From NCBI RefSeq assembly GCF_900104585.1, contig NZ_FNVX01000005.1, positions 124,001-188,000 of the forward strand: a DNA stretch of 64,000 nucleotides, in the 5' to 3' direction. This document shows positions 8,364 through 17,707 of the stretch, one piece after another. Origin of the DNA: Bacteroides ihuae (lineage in GTDB: Bacteria; Bacteroidota; Bacteroidia; Bacteroidales; Bacteroidaceae). Every line of letters starts with the position of its first letter. Positions within the stretch are counted from its first letter, which is position 1. The notes beneath the pieces were generated by a model. The model was not told where the DNA came from, did not search any database, and saw only the letters and a list, made by a program, of their open reading frames with translations. The position numbers and the translations under genes are program-made.

Positions 8364-10742
8364 TTAAAAATTATAAGTAATGTTTAATCTGAAATTGCGT
8401 GGTGGCTCTGATTGCCAATAGTAGTAGGTTTCATACGGAGAACCACTGTACAAATATCGATCAAATAAATTATAGATGTTCACTGCAAGTTTTAATTTGT
8501 TTTTTTGCCAACCAATAGCTCCGTCAAAGCGAAAGTAATCGGGCAATGAAGCGGTATTGTTTGCTGTGTTTCCCCAGTTCCATGTACTGCGATCTAGTTG
8601 TGTGTTTTGTCCTAAAGATAGGCTGAACCCATCTAAACAAGCTTGTGTGAATTTATATTCCAACCAGATATTGAAATTGTGTTTTGCATATCCGGCTAAG
8701 CGTGTACCGACAGGGCTTTTTTCATTTACCGATTTAGTTACTCTATAGTCTGTGTATGCATAGTTGGTGGTCATACTAAGATTAGGAATAACTTCACCGA
8801 TAAGGTCTACCTCCACTCCTTTAACTTTTGATTGTCCTACTTGTACAAGGAAGGTTTCCACTCCTTGTTTGTTCGTTGGGTCACTTGCTGTTTCATTGTT
8901 TCTAAGAATCTGGTATGCAGCCACGGTGGTTGTCCATCGATTGTCAAACCAGTTACGTTTCAAACCAATTTCCCAGTTATTTCCCGTGATGGGACTTACC
9001 TTTTTGCCGCTCCTTAGTGTTCCCATTTGTGGAGAGAATGATTGATCATAAAGAGTATATATTGACGTGTTTTTATCGAGAGAATAACTCAGGGCGACAC
9101 GTGGAGAGAAATGTCTATCTTCCGTTTTGGTAGTGCCGTATGAGCTTTCTTTTACATAAGTATATCTTCCGGCAAGAGTCAGTCGCAGTTGGTCGTTAAA
9201 GAAGCCCAGTTCATCTTGCAAATAGAGTCCGATGTATGATTGAGTAACTTGTGTCAAGTTAGCACGCTCTTTGAGACTCTTTGAACGGTCGAATGTTGGA
9301 TATCCGTAGCGTGGTTTTCCTCCTGTATAGTTGGTGTTGTAGATATTATACGTACCGATGGAATCGAGGTTGTGGCTTTGATCTGCACTCCAGTCGTACC
9401 ACGCATGCTTATCTCCAGTATCAAAACCTGCTAAAACATTATGAGAGACAAGTCCTGTTTGTGCTTTCCCATTTATGTAAACTTGCCCAAACTTCATTTC
9501 ATTGATAGCATCTCCTATGCTGACTTTCCTGACTAAGTCACCGTTTGCAGCTAAAGAAGAAGGCCAGATAGAACTCCCTTCTTTATTATAATTGAAGTAG
9601 GCTCCCTGCGCTGTCAGTCTCCAATTCTTATTGAAATCGTGTTGTAAGTTTAGGATAAAAGTATGGTCATTTACCACAGTGGATGGCAATCCGGGTTCCA
9701 GAATGGAATAATCTTGTGGAAGGCTGGCGTAACCATCCGGTGAAAAGCTGTAGTACGATCCAATGTTTGAGGACTCCATATATTGATAATTATACTCGGC
9801 CGTAAGTTTAGTATTATCATCAAGTTGGTAGCTGATGACGGGAGCAATGCTATATCTCTTGGCAAATTCGTATGCCCGCATTGAGTTAGTCGTTTGTCCC
9901 ATAGCGTTAAAACGATAAAGAAGTCGCCCGCTTTTATCCAGTTTCCCATCAAGATCGAGGGTGGTGCGATATAAATCGTAGCTACCGAAAGTGAATGAAG
10001 CAGCTCCTTTGGTCTGTCCTGTCGGTTTTTTTGTCACTACGTTATAGATGCCGTTCGGCTCTCCGTTGGACATCATAAAACCAACTGGTCCTTTGATGAA
10101 TTCAATGCGGTCTACGAAACTCATATCCTCAGTAAGTGGTCCCCATGAACTTGTTACATTCATGCCTTCGCGAAAGGCTGATGCACGAGATCCACGCATG
10201 TTGATGCGAGTATACGAATCACCCCAGTGCTCCAATTTAGTTACACCACTTACATTGCGGGCAATGCCGTCGCTCATGCTTACAATCTGTTGATCGGCCA
10301 TGATTTGTGAGCTAATAACTTGTACATTTTGAGGTATTTTAAGTAGTGGCTGATTTAAACGTATTGAGCTGGATGGATTGCGTGTGGTATATGTACTTGA
10401 ATTACCAACTACAATAACTTCATTAAGTTGCTGACTATTTGGCTCCAATATAATCGTATCAACAACTATTGTTTCGTTGCTGGATGATACCTCAATAGCC
10501 ATTTCTTTTGTTTTATAACTTACGAATGAAACCGCAAGGGTATACTTTCCCGGAGATACTCTGTGGAGATTAAATTGCCCACGATTATCGGTGCTTCCTC
10601 CCGTATTACTTCCTTTTAGGAGTACTGTAGCAAATGCCACTCTTTCACCAGTATTGTTTATCACAATTCCTTTAATGTCTCCTGCATGAACTGCAAAAAA
10701 AGCATGGAGCGCCAGTAGCATGCTCAAACTAAATCTTTTCAT
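8364..10742 (-). CDS. TonB-dependent siderophore receptor (FhuA/FoxA type) with N-terminal CarboxypepD-like domain
   Basis: A 792-residue outer-membrane receptor. Signal peptide to about residue 20, then a carboxypeptidase-regulatory-like beta domain (GDIKGIVINNTGERVAFATV through KTKEMAIEV) of the kind common in Bacteroidetes receptors. The plug begins near 110 with a TonB-box-like LNEVIVVG, then RLNQPLLKIPQNVQVISSQI and RGSRASAFREGMN, which are typical of TonB-dependent siderophore receptors. A 22-strand barrel follows, with LFDQSFSPQMG-like and GLKRNWFDNRWTTTVAAYQ segments and a final strand ending FRLNITYNF. Together with the PepSY membrane protein downstream it forms a small iron-uptake unit. 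The ligand cannot be read from sequence; I see no siderophore-synthesis genes nearby. No Fur box was identified. Confidence 0.92.
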   Translation of the reverse strand: MKRFSLSMLLALHAFFAVHAGDIKGIVINNTGERVAFATVLLKGSNTGGSTDNRGQFNLHRVSPGKYTLAVSFVSYKTKEMAIEVSSSNETIVVDTIILEPNSQQLNEVIVVGNSSTYTTRNPSSSIRLNQPLLKIPQNVQVISSQIMADQQIVSMSDGIARNVSGVTKLEHWGDSYTRINMRGSRASAFREGMNVTSSWGPLTEDMSFVDRIEFIKGPVGFMMSNGEPNGIYNVVTKKPTGQTKGAASFTFGSYDLYRTTLDLDGKLDKSGRLLYRFNAMGQTTNSMRAYEFAKRYSIAPVISYQLDDNTKLTAEYNYQYMESSNIGSYYSFSPDGYASLPQDYSILEPGLPSTVVNDHTFILNLQHDFNKNWRLTAQGAYFNYNKEGSSIWPSSLAANGDLVRKVSIGDAINEMKFGQVYINGKAQTGLVSHNVLAGFDTGDKHAWYDWSADQSHNLDSIGTYNIYNTNYTGGKPRYGYPTFDRSKSLKERANLTQVTQSYIGLYLQDELGFFNDQLRLTLAGRYTYVKESSYGTTKTEDRHFSPRVALSYSLDKNTSIYTLYDQSFSPQMGTLRSGKKVSPITGNNWEIGLKRNWFDNRWTTTVAAYQILRNNETASDPTNKQGVETFLVQVGQSKVKGVEVDLIGEVIPNLSMTTNYAYTDYRVTKSVNEKSPVGTRLAGYAKHNFNIWLEYKFTQACLDGFSLSLGQNTQLDRSTWNWGNTANNTASLPDYFRFDGAIGWQKNKLKLAVNIYNLFDRYLYSGSPYETYYYWQSEPPRNFRLNITYNF

Positions 10743-10769
10743 ATAATACCTATTAATTTATCTAAAAAA

Positions 10770-10796
10770 AACTTATGCAAAGTAAGTGCATAAGTT
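10770..10796 (-). terminator. Terminator of the PBP1A gene
   Basis: A perfect 10-bp inverted repeat (arms 10770-10779 and 10787-10796, loop AAGTAAG). On the minus strand the hairpin is followed by a run of eight T. It lies 64 bp past the PBP1A stop and just upstream of the siderophore-receptor start. Confidence 0.8.
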
Positions 10797-10859
10797 CTTT
10801 CTAATAAATCGCTTTATCTAGGTATTCTGTGAGTTAAAATAACTATAAATGGTGAATAA

Positions 10860-13256
10860 TTATTCTACGGTAATATTTATCTCTTCAGTATTATTTAGAC
10901 TATCAGGAAGAGTAACTGCTATAGAATCAGTATCTCGCCTGTGATAGATGGTTCGGCATTGGTATGATTTCGTGATTGGTTGTTTAGGTTTCGGGAATTT
11001 TTCACGATACTTTGCCATTGACTTATCTTTGAGTACTTTCTCCATGAAATAACCAAATATAGGTAAGGCTGTGCGACTTCCTTGTCCCAGTTCTCCTGTG
11101 CGGAAGTGAATGCTACGGTGTTCGCCGCCAACCCATGCGCCACCAACCAGCTTTGGCGTTACACCTACAAACCATGCATCTGAATGGTTGGAAGATGTTC
11201 CTGTTTTACCTCCAAACTCGGTGTCATACTTGAATAAATCGAATGCCCACAATGCTTGAGATGTTCCCAGTGGTTCTGTCAACCCTGCTTTGAGCATTTC
11301 TGTCATCAGGAAGGCGGTTTCGTAGGGTACTGCTTGAATTTGTTGAGGCTTGTTGTTATAAAGTACATTGCCATTCTGATCCTCAATGCGTGTTACCAGC
11401 ACAGGATCTTGTTCCATACCATCGTTGACAACCGTACCATAGGCATTTACCAATTCTAACAATGAAACGTCTGAGGCTCCGAGACTTAGAGCCGGCGTTT
11501 CTTCTAATGGAGTCTTTATCCCCATGGCATGTGCCGTCAGTGCCACATTGTGTATGCCGACCTCTTTCGCTAATTGTACAGCAATGGTATTGATAGAACG
11601 GGCAAAGGCTGCTTTCAACGATAGAGTATCTCCCGTAAATGCACCATTGGCATTACGAGGAATCCACTTTTTGGGCACTCCTTTCTCTATTACATCCCAT
11701 GCCAGATATTGGTCAATACGCTCATCACAAGGAGAAAGTCCCATGTTCATTGCAGCGGAATAAACGAAGAGTTTGAATGTTGATCCAGGCTGACGCTTAG
11801 ACAATACTTTGTCGTACTTCCATGAATTAAAGTTGATATCGCCTACCCATGCTTTTACATGTCCGTTTTGCGGTTCCATAGCTACAAAGCCGCAGTGCAT
11901 ATAGCGTTCCATATAGCGGATGGAGTCCATCGTGCTGATCGTAGTATCGCGCGTTCCTTTGTCGTAATCGAACACTTTCAGACGGTGAGGTTTATTCAAA
12001 TAATAAGTAATGGAGTCTGGTCGATCGGAGAACTTAAGCTCTAGTTGCTTGTAGGCTACTGTGCGCTTAGCCAGATCTTCTATAAAGTGAGGTATCTCTT
12101 CGTGGTTGCGGTCGCGCCAAGGATTTTCGCGTCCCCAGTGATTATTGAAGTTACGTTGCACAATACGCATTTGCTTGTCTACAGCTTCTTCTGCATACTT
12201 CTGCATACGTGTATCGATGGTGGTATATATCTTCAGACCGTCAGAATATAAGTCTATATTGTTTTCCTTACACCATGTTTCGAGTGATTGTGCTACAGCT
12301 TCCCGAAAATAAGGTCCCTGACCATCATAATTGCGCTCTATGCTGAAGTTGAGCTGCATTGGAATTTGCTTCAAAGAGTCGAACTGAGCATGCGAGATAA
12401 CATGATGAGACATTAAGTTTTCCAGCACAACGTTTCGTCGTTTCAAACTGTTTTTAGGATTCAGCTTTGGATTGTATGTGGTGGTTGCTTTTAGCAAACC
12501 CACAAGAGTGGCAGCTTGTTCGTAAGTAATGTCTTTAGGAGTCGTGTGAAAGTAGGTGGCGCAAGCAGTATTGATTCCATAGGCATTGCTTCCGAAGTCT
12601 ACTGTGTTGAGATACATCGTTAGAATCTCTTGCTTAGTATAGAATATTTCTATTTTCACAGCTGTAATCCACTCTTTCGACTTCATGATAAGTAATTTCA
12701 CTCCCGGTATGGAGCCCAATAGGCCGGTAGAATATTGCGAGCGCACTTTAAACATATTCTTTACCAGTTGCTGAGTGATGGTGCTGGCACCACGTGCCCG
12801 TCCGCTTGCCATATCCTTAACGGCCGAGAATACTCCTTGAAGATCCACGCCGAAGTGCTCGTAAAAGCGTTCGTCTTCCGTACTAATCAATGTTTTGATG
12901 AGTTTAGGCGATATTTCCTCAAACTTTACCGGAGTTCTATTCTCCTTGAAGAATTTGCCGATAAGTTTTCCGTCTTCGCTGTATATCTCGGAAGCTACTG
13001 GTTGTTCGGGGTTATGAATACTTGCCAATCCGGGTGATTTGCCGAATAGCCAGAGGAAGTTAATGTCTACCATTGCCAGATAGAGCATGAACGAGAGAAT
13101 AAAAGTCACGATGACAAGTAAAGTCTTTTTATACCATGGAGACTTTCGGTATGCTTGTCTGTACCAAGTCCATCCGGTTTTGCATTTACTAGTCAAGAGA
13201 TAGAAAACGCTTTTTCCGCGTGAAACCCATTTATGAGTATCAAAGTTTATCATCAT
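10860..13256 (-). CDS. mrcA: Penicillin-binding protein 1A: bifunctional peptidoglycan glycosyltransferase/transpeptidase
   Basis: A 798-residue class A PBP. A cytoplasmic N-terminus is followed by one membrane anchor (about 45-65, LLVIVTFILSFMLYLAMV). The GT51 domain shows STEDERFYEHFGVD, GASTITQQLVKNMF and, later, KEWITAVKIEIFYTKQEIL with LNTVDFGSNAYGI. The transpeptidase domain has the serine motif QPGSTFK, the SxN motif ARSINT and the KTGT motif GGKTGTSSNHSDAW. It polymerises and crosslinks peptidoglycan on the periplasmic face of the inner membrane. It stands alone as a transcription unit: a TACATTTG -7 box lies at 13280-13287 and a terminator follows. Length and motifs are complete. Confidence 0.96.
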   Translation of the reverse strand: MMINFDTHKWVSRGKSVFYLLTSKCKTGWTWYRQAYRKSPWYKKTLLVIVTFILSFMLYLAMVDINFLWLFGKSPGLASIHNPEQPVASEIYSEDGKLIGKFFKENRTPVKFEEISPKLIKTLISTEDERFYEHFGVDLQGVFSAVKDMASGRARGASTITQQLVKNMFKVRSQYSTGLLGSIPGVKLLIMKSKEWITAVKIEIFYTKQEILTMYLNTVDFGSNAYGINTACATYFHTTPKDITYEQAATLVGLLKATTTYNPKLNPKNSLKRRNVVLENLMSHHVISHAQFDSLKQIPMQLNFSIERNYDGQGPYFREAVAQSLETWCKENNIDLYSDGLKIYTTIDTRMQKYAEEAVDKQMRIVQRNFNNHWGRENPWRDRNHEEIPHFIEDLAKRTVAYKQLELKFSDRPDSITYYLNKPHRLKVFDYDKGTRDTTISTMDSIRYMERYMHCGFVAMEPQNGHVKAWVGDINFNSWKYDKVLSKRQPGSTFKLFVYSAAMNMGLSPCDERIDQYLAWDVIEKGVPKKWIPRNANGAFTGDTLSLKAAFARSINTIAVQLAKEVGIHNVALTAHAMGIKTPLEETPALSLGASDVSLLELVNAYGTVVNDGMEQDPVLVTRIEDQNGNVLYNNKPQQIQAVPYETAFLMTEMLKAGLTEPLGTSQALWAFDLFKYDTEFGGKTGTSSNHSDAWFVGVTPKLVGGAWVGGEHRSIHFRTGELGQGSRTALPIFGYFMEKVLKDKSMAKYREKFPKPKQPITKSYQCRTIYHRRDTDSIAVTLPDSLNNTEEINITVE

Positions 13257-13279
13257 GTGATATAGAATAAAAACGGCTG

Positions 13280-13287
13280 CAAATGTA
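13280..13287 (-). promoter_or_regulatory. Candidate -7 box for PBP1A
   Basis: On the minus strand this reads TACATTTG, an exact match to the Bacteroides -7 consensus TAnnTTTG, 24 bp upstream of the PBP1A start codon. I found no clear -33 TTTG at the expected spacing. Confidence 0.5.
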
Positions 13288-13404
13288 CGTGAAATTTTGG
13301 AATAATGTCTTTGCTTAGGGAAAATAATGAGACTTTCGCTAAAAAACAGAATCCTATAGTCTGATTTTCTTAAATTCTATATATTTTGGTAGCTTTAACC
13401 CAAC

Positions 13405-13443
13405 AAAAAAGAGGAAATTCCCATTGAGAATTTCCTCTTTTTT
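13405..13443 (-). terminator. Terminator of rpmE2
   Basis: A 16-bp perfect inverted repeat (arms 13405-13420 and 13428-13443, loop CCATTGA) with poly-A/poly-T at the outer ends. It starts 22 bp past the L31 stop codon. Because both ends are T-rich in the right sense it may act in both directions. Confidence 0.88.
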
Positions 13444-13464
13444 ATCTGTCTTTTCCTCGACGGA

Positions 13465-13719
13465 TTATTTCTTTTTACGGTCACCGTAACGAGTCATAAA
13501 CTTGTCAACACGACCTGCTGTATCTATCAAATTAGACTTACCAGTGTAGAACGGGTGAGAAGTGTTTGAAATTTCAAGCTTCACTACCGGATAAGTTTCA
13601 CCTTCGAATTCGATAGTTTCTTTGGTGTTGCAAGTAGATTTTGATAAAAATACATCACCATTCGACATATCTTTAAATGCTACCGGACGGTATGATTCTG
13701 GATGAATACCTTTTTTCAT
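13465..13719 (-). CDS. rpmE2: 50S ribosomal protein L31, type B
   Basis: An 84-residue protein starting [13 protein letters not shown], with [21 protein letters not shown] near the C-terminus, the standard L31 signature. The zinc-binding Cys pairs of type A L31 are absent (a single Cys, in KSTCNTKE), which places it in the zinc-independent type B group. In bacteria that carry both forms, type B is often induced by zinc limitation; whether a type A copy exists here is not visible. It is a single-gene unit with its own -7 box and terminator. Confidence 0.96.
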   Translation of the reverse strand: MKKGIHPESYRPVAFKDMSNGDVFLSKSTCNTKETIEFEGETYPVVKLEISNTSHPFYTGKSNLIDTAGRVDKFMTRYGDRKKK

Positions 13720-13793
13720 TTCAGTATTTGTTTTTTAATTATTATTTCGTTTTACTATTTGGTAAGAATAGTGTAATGGTTCTTTTCAGAGCG

Positions 13794-13801
13794 CAAAGAT
13801 A
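13794..13801 (-). promoter_or_regulatory. Candidate -7 box for rpmE2
   Basis: On the minus strand this reads TATCTTTG, an exact TAnnTTTG match, giving a 5' leader of about 70 nt before the L31 start. No Zur-like site was recognised. Confidence 0.55.
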
Positions 13802-13839
13802 GTTGTTTTGTTTGAAATGAAAAACTTTATTTCTAAAAA

Positions 13840-13882
13840 AGCGATAAAAAGCATTCTTTTTAAGAAGAAAGTTTTTATCGCT
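13840..13882 (-). terminator. Terminator of the five-gene nuclease/TonB operon
   Basis: Inverted repeat with 11-bp arms (13840-13850, AGCGATAAAAA, and 13872-13882) and extra pairing of AGAA/TTCT type inside. On the minus strand it is followed by a run of T. It lies just past the DUF5689 stop at 13904 and so closes that operon. Confidence 0.85.
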
Positions 13883-13903
13883 CTTCAGGAATATCGTTAT
13901 ATT

Positions 13904-14926
13904 CTATTTTTCTGATTCTGTTTTGAAGCCAATGTCATTCAAACTATTGACCAGCAATTGATACTTAATATATCCTCCAGATTTAGAGGAGTATTTAGTG
14001 TAGATTGCTGTTATATCCCCCATCGTACCATTTGCGGGCAGAGGTTGAAGGGCAAAGTTTGCATAACCACTTACACGGAGTATATAATTGCCTGATGTTG
14101 TAGTAGATGTTTTATCATAACTAAACCAAGAAGAACCATAATAACGTTGGCCGTCATAGCTGTAGGCGTATGTTGGAGTCAAATTTTCATCTTCGTAATA
14201 CTTGTTTGTGTAGACAGCTGTGGTGCTGCCACCGGGGTAAGTGGTCTCCAAATATTGTGGGTATTTATCTCCATCGAATGTTCCTGCATTGTAGGTTACA
14301 CCTTCTAAACGAATCAGGCGGCCTAAGGCATTGTCATCTAGAACAGTTTTATAGTTTGTAGTATTTACAACCAGTGTATCGGCTGCGGTAAGATTGCCTA
14401 GGGCTCCCGGAAGAATATGCGCATCAGTCTCCAAGCTTGTGCTTAGATTGCGATTAGCATAACCATCGGCAATATCAGCAGCTGTTGGCATGCCTCCTAC
14501 GCTGAGCATATAGCGGTAACTACCGATAGCCAAGCCTTTCGTTTTTACAAAGATTGTTTGCCCGAGGTGATAGTACACATAATTGCTAACCATTAATTTC
14601 AATTCAATGGCAGATTCGGACTCTTCATCGTAGATGTAGACTGATTTATAGACATTACCTGCCTGATCACTTGAAATTACTTTTCCATGAATCACATAAT
14701 CTTCTGTGATCTCTCGAGTCTTGCCTAAACTGGATGCACTATTACCATAATCTTTATAGAAAAGTTGCTTGAAATCCTTGATAGAGATCATTTGTTCATT
14801 CGTGAAATCCTCCTTAGTCCACACTTTGGCAGATGCAGGGGAGTCAAAATCGTTGTAGCAGCCGGCAAAACTAAATGCGACTACTGCAACCATGCATAAT
14901 TTTAGTATTTTGTTCATAACATTCAT
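13904..14926 (-). CDS. DUF5689-type surface lipoprotein, last gene of the nuclease/TonB operon
   Basis: A 340-residue lipoprotein (signal then FAGC at about 20-23, with Asp residues just after the Cys). The start could also be Met4, which gives a tighter signal peptide. After a short linker the segment MISIKDFKQLFYKDYG and ITEDYVIHGKVISSDQAGNVYKS match what I remember of the DUF5689 family, an OB-fold-like beta domain found in Bacteroidetes surface proteins, often with nucleases. A second region (about 170-340) is beta-rich and Tyr/Ser-rich. It follows the TonB receptor by 21 bp. Function is not known to me; by analogy with SusD it may be the surface partner of the receptor. It has no catalytic motif I can see. 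Confidence 0.75.
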   Translation of the reverse strand: MNVMNKILKLCMVAVVAFSFAGCYNDFDSPASAKVWTKEDFTNEQMISIKDFKQLFYKDYGNSASSLGKTREITEDYVIHGKVISSDQAGNVYKSVYIYDEESESAIELKLMVSNYVYYHLGQTIFVKTKGLAIGSYRYMLSVGGMPTAADIADGYANRNLSTSLETDAHILPGALGNLTAADTLVVNTTNYKTVLDDNALGRLIRLEGVTYNAGTFDGDKYPQYLETTYPGGSTTAVYTNKYYEDENLTPTYAYSYDGQRYYGSSWFSYDKTSTTTSGNYILRVSGYANFALQPLPANGTMGDITAIYTKYSSKSGGYIKYQLLVNSLNDIGFKTESEK

Positions 14927-14947
14927 TCTTTTACTCGTTGCACATCA

Positions 14948-17692
14948 TTAAAAGCGGAAATAAAGATTCAGGTAGTAAGTTGTACCAAACATATAAAAAT
15001 ACTTCGAATCGAATGGTTGGTAACTTTGGTAGCTTGCATCTTTGTCTTTTAATAGACGAACTTGTTCATAACCTCCTGTTTTGATATCCTGATTGTTTAA
15101 GATGTTATCAACATCCAGGCTGAACCCGAGGGTATAAGTCCGGTTGATAAACCAGTTTTTGCCGATGCTGGCATTGAGCACGTGAGCTGATTTGAATTTC
15201 TCCTGATCACGTAAAGAGTGTATATCTTCTGCTGTCATACCAGGTGATAATACGGCGTCGGTGCGATAAAGAGGACTCATTGAAAGATACATATTATCGT
15301 AGTAGTTCATGTCTACTGAAGCATAGATGTTGTTGCGGCCACGATAAGATAATCCAATATTAGCAGCTGTCTGGGGAGTGCTTTCTACACGGAAATTCTT
15401 CCAGTAAACTTTACCTTGATTTTGGATCTTGTCACTGTTATCCTGAATCTGAACATAATTTGGATTGGAGTCATAAGTATATTGTCCCCAACTTAAAGCA
15501 CCGTTAACAGATAATCCTGCATAGATAGGAACTGATGTTGCAACTTCTAAACCAAAATGACGTTTATCGATGCCACTCATTGCAAAGTTGGAAAAAGTAG
15601 CTTCTACATCATCATAGTAGGAGAGTACTCTTGTTTGATCTGTAAATTTAGTATAGTAACCTGAAACACGTGCTTTGAGGTCTCCTATACGCAAGTTGTA
15701 GGATGCGTCTACGCCGAAAACTTTCTCTGTAGCAGCTCCTGGAGTTATTGAATTTCGTGTACGAGGCGAAACAAATATTGATTGGAATTCCGGAGCATCT
15801 TGCATGTAAACGATGTTGGCTTCAAAGGTATGTGCTGCCGATATTTTGTAGTTAAAATTACCTTTTAACTTGTAAGTAAGATAGTCTTTCTTTTTAGAAT
15901 CTCCCTGCGAATTGTCCATAAATAGACCTTTCTTCCAGATACCGTGACGCCACAAGGTGGAATGTCCTAGTTCGCCACCAAGGTTAACTCCTAATTTGCC
16001 TAAATTAATATTATATTGTGCCCATGCCTTAGCTGCAATTACATTGGCGTAATAGTCGTAACCAACTTTATCGCCTTTTTTTGCGGCACGTGCATGACCT
16101 GTATTTGTGTAGTAGTCCATATCATTTTGATAATTTTCAGGATCTAGACCACCCATATCTCGTTCTGCAAATTTATCCACATCTACCCAGTAATCTCCTC
16201 CAAGGAGGTCTTTTACTTCACTATAATACTCTGTGCGGTTGCGACGAAGGTTCAATCCGCCGTTAATCTTAGAATTGTTGCGAAATAAATGAGAGAATTG
16301 AGAATAGAAATTCCAATCTAATTGGTCGGCATGACGTTCTTCAATCATATTAATGGAACGTTGTCCGGAACCATATAATGAATTTTCCGGTTGGGTACGA
16401 TTGATATCATATAGCTTGCCCCAATTGATGTTGCGGATATCATCTGTGTTAGCACGCCAAGCTTCATCTAGCCAAGCACCAACGCTTGTTCCTTTATAGA
16501 AACTGGGGAGATAACGATAATAGTCGGGACGTGGGTCCGGACCGCCATACCATGTTAGTGCAGAGTAACCATTTTGGCCGAAGCGCAATGAAGAAGCAAC
16601 ATTCAATTGTGAGCGGTCACTGATATCAAATGTATAGTTCAGTATTGCAATAGGTTCATGGTACTTGCGAACACGCGCATTACGGCGTTTTCCTGATTGC
16701 CATCCCCAATTAGGGTTGTAATAGTTATTGCCAACTAAATCATAGACCTCTTGTGTGGAAGCTTGTTGGACTCCACGTTCTGTGGGAGCACCCAGAATTG
16801 TTAATCCAAGGCGATGACGAAGATTCAGTTGCTTCTCTACAGCAGCAAAATAGCCATAAGCGTTATAATAAACGCCGTCTACATAAGAGTTGCCCCCTTG
16901 ACGAGTAGACACAGAGAAAGCATACGACCAACCGTTGTCTTGTTGTCCTGAAGCATAGGTGAGCATTCCACGGAAACGGTACATTGCGTTACCGTTCACC
17001 AAGCTTGCACGAAAGCCTTTACGCATTTGTGAAGGACGAGTGTTGATATTGGTAGTACCACCAATGCCACCAATTCCCATTTCACCCATGTTCAAACCTG
17101 ACGTAATTTCTTGGTTACGTGTTGCATCGTTTAGACCACCCCATAATGACCAAGGTGTATAACCTGTCATTGCGTCATTTAGTTGTATCCCATTCATGTA
17201 TACATCTGAGTATTGAGAGTCATAACCACGAACATTGAACCGCATCTCACTGAATTTATAGGATGCAATGTTATTGAAAACATCTTTGGAAGCCGATAGT
17301 GAAGAGGGGAGTGATTGAGCGTCATTAAGAGTTTCGGTATCAAATTCAGCAAAGATAGCGTCATCCTGTATTGGGGTTGCTCTCTCAGGAACTAATACTA
17401 CATTATTAAGATCTCTCACCAATTTATCTACGCGAGCAGCAATCGTAAGAGATTCAAACTCTACAGCCTCAAAAGTCAGAGAGTATTCTCCTTTTGCTAA
17501 ATTTTCAATTACGAAATATCCTTTCGCATCGGTTTTTGTCGTTACATTTCCCGGTGTCAAAGTGACTTTCACACCGTCTATAGCTGCATGTGTAGTACGG
17601 GAAACGACTTTACCTTTGATACCGCCATTCTGTGCAAAAGCACTGAGCGAAATCAAAGATAGTACCATAATTAGAATTGTTCTTATTTTCAT
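14948..17692 (-). CDS. TonB-dependent outer-membrane receptor of the nuclease operon
   Basis: A 914-residue protein with a signal peptide ending AFAQ, then a CarboxypepD-regulatory-like domain (GGIKGKVVSRTTHAAIDGVK to EFESLTIAARV, about 22-95). The plug region contains MRFNVRGYDSQYSDVYMNGI and QEITSGLNMGEMGIGGIGG, and the barrel ends with YYLNLYFRF, with terminal Phe. It is not a clear SusC: no SusD-type gene follows and the SusC plug signature is missing. It lies 15 bp after a secreted EEP-family gene and 21 bp before the DUF5689 gene, all on the minus strand. Given two secreted nuclease-like enzymes in the operon, I infer that it imports nucleic-acid breakdown products or a bound cofactor; the substrate is not proven. 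Confidence 0.88.
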   Translation of the reverse strand: MKIRTILIMVLSLISLSAFAQNGGIKGKVVSRTTHAAIDGVKVTLTPGNVTTKTDAKGYFVIENLAKGEYSLTFEAVEFESLTIAARVDKLVRDLNNVVLVPERATPIQDDAIFAEFDTETLNDAQSLPSSLSASKDVFNNIASYKFSEMRFNVRGYDSQYSDVYMNGIQLNDAMTGYTPWSLWGGLNDATRNQEITSGLNMGEMGIGGIGGTTNINTRPSQMRKGFRASLVNGNAMYRFRGMLTYASGQQDNGWSYAFSVSTRQGGNSYVDGVYYNAYGYFAAVEKQLNLRHRLGLTILGAPTERGVQQASTQEVYDLVGNNYYNPNWGWQSGKRRNARVRKYHEPIAILNYTFDISDRSQLNVASSLRFGQNGYSALTWYGGPDPRPDYYRYLPSFYKGTSVGAWLDEAWRANTDDIRNINWGKLYDINRTQPENSLYGSGQRSINMIEERHADQLDWNFYSQFSHLFRNNSKINGGLNLRRNRTEYYSEVKDLLGGDYWVDVDKFAERDMGGLDPENYQNDMDYYTNTGHARAAKKGDKVGYDYYANVIAAKAWAQYNINLGKLGVNLGGELGHSTLWRHGIWKKGLFMDNSQGDSKKKDYLTYKLKGNFNYKISAAHTFEANIVYMQDAPEFQSIFVSPRTRNSITPGAATEKVFGVDASYNLRIGDLKARVSGYYTKFTDQTRVLSYYDDVEATFSNFAMSGIDKRHFGLEVATSVPIYAGLSVNGALSWGQYTYDSNPNYVQIQDNSDKIQNQGKVYWKNFRVESTPQTAANIGLSYRGRNNIYASVDMNYYDNMYLSMSPLYRTDAVLSPGMTAEDIHSLRDQEKFKSAHVLNASIGKNWFINRTYTLGFSLDVDNILNNQDIKTGGYEQVRLLKDKDASYQSYQPFDSKYFYMFGTTYYLNLYFRF

Positions 17693-17707
17693 AAATAGTA
17701 AAGTATT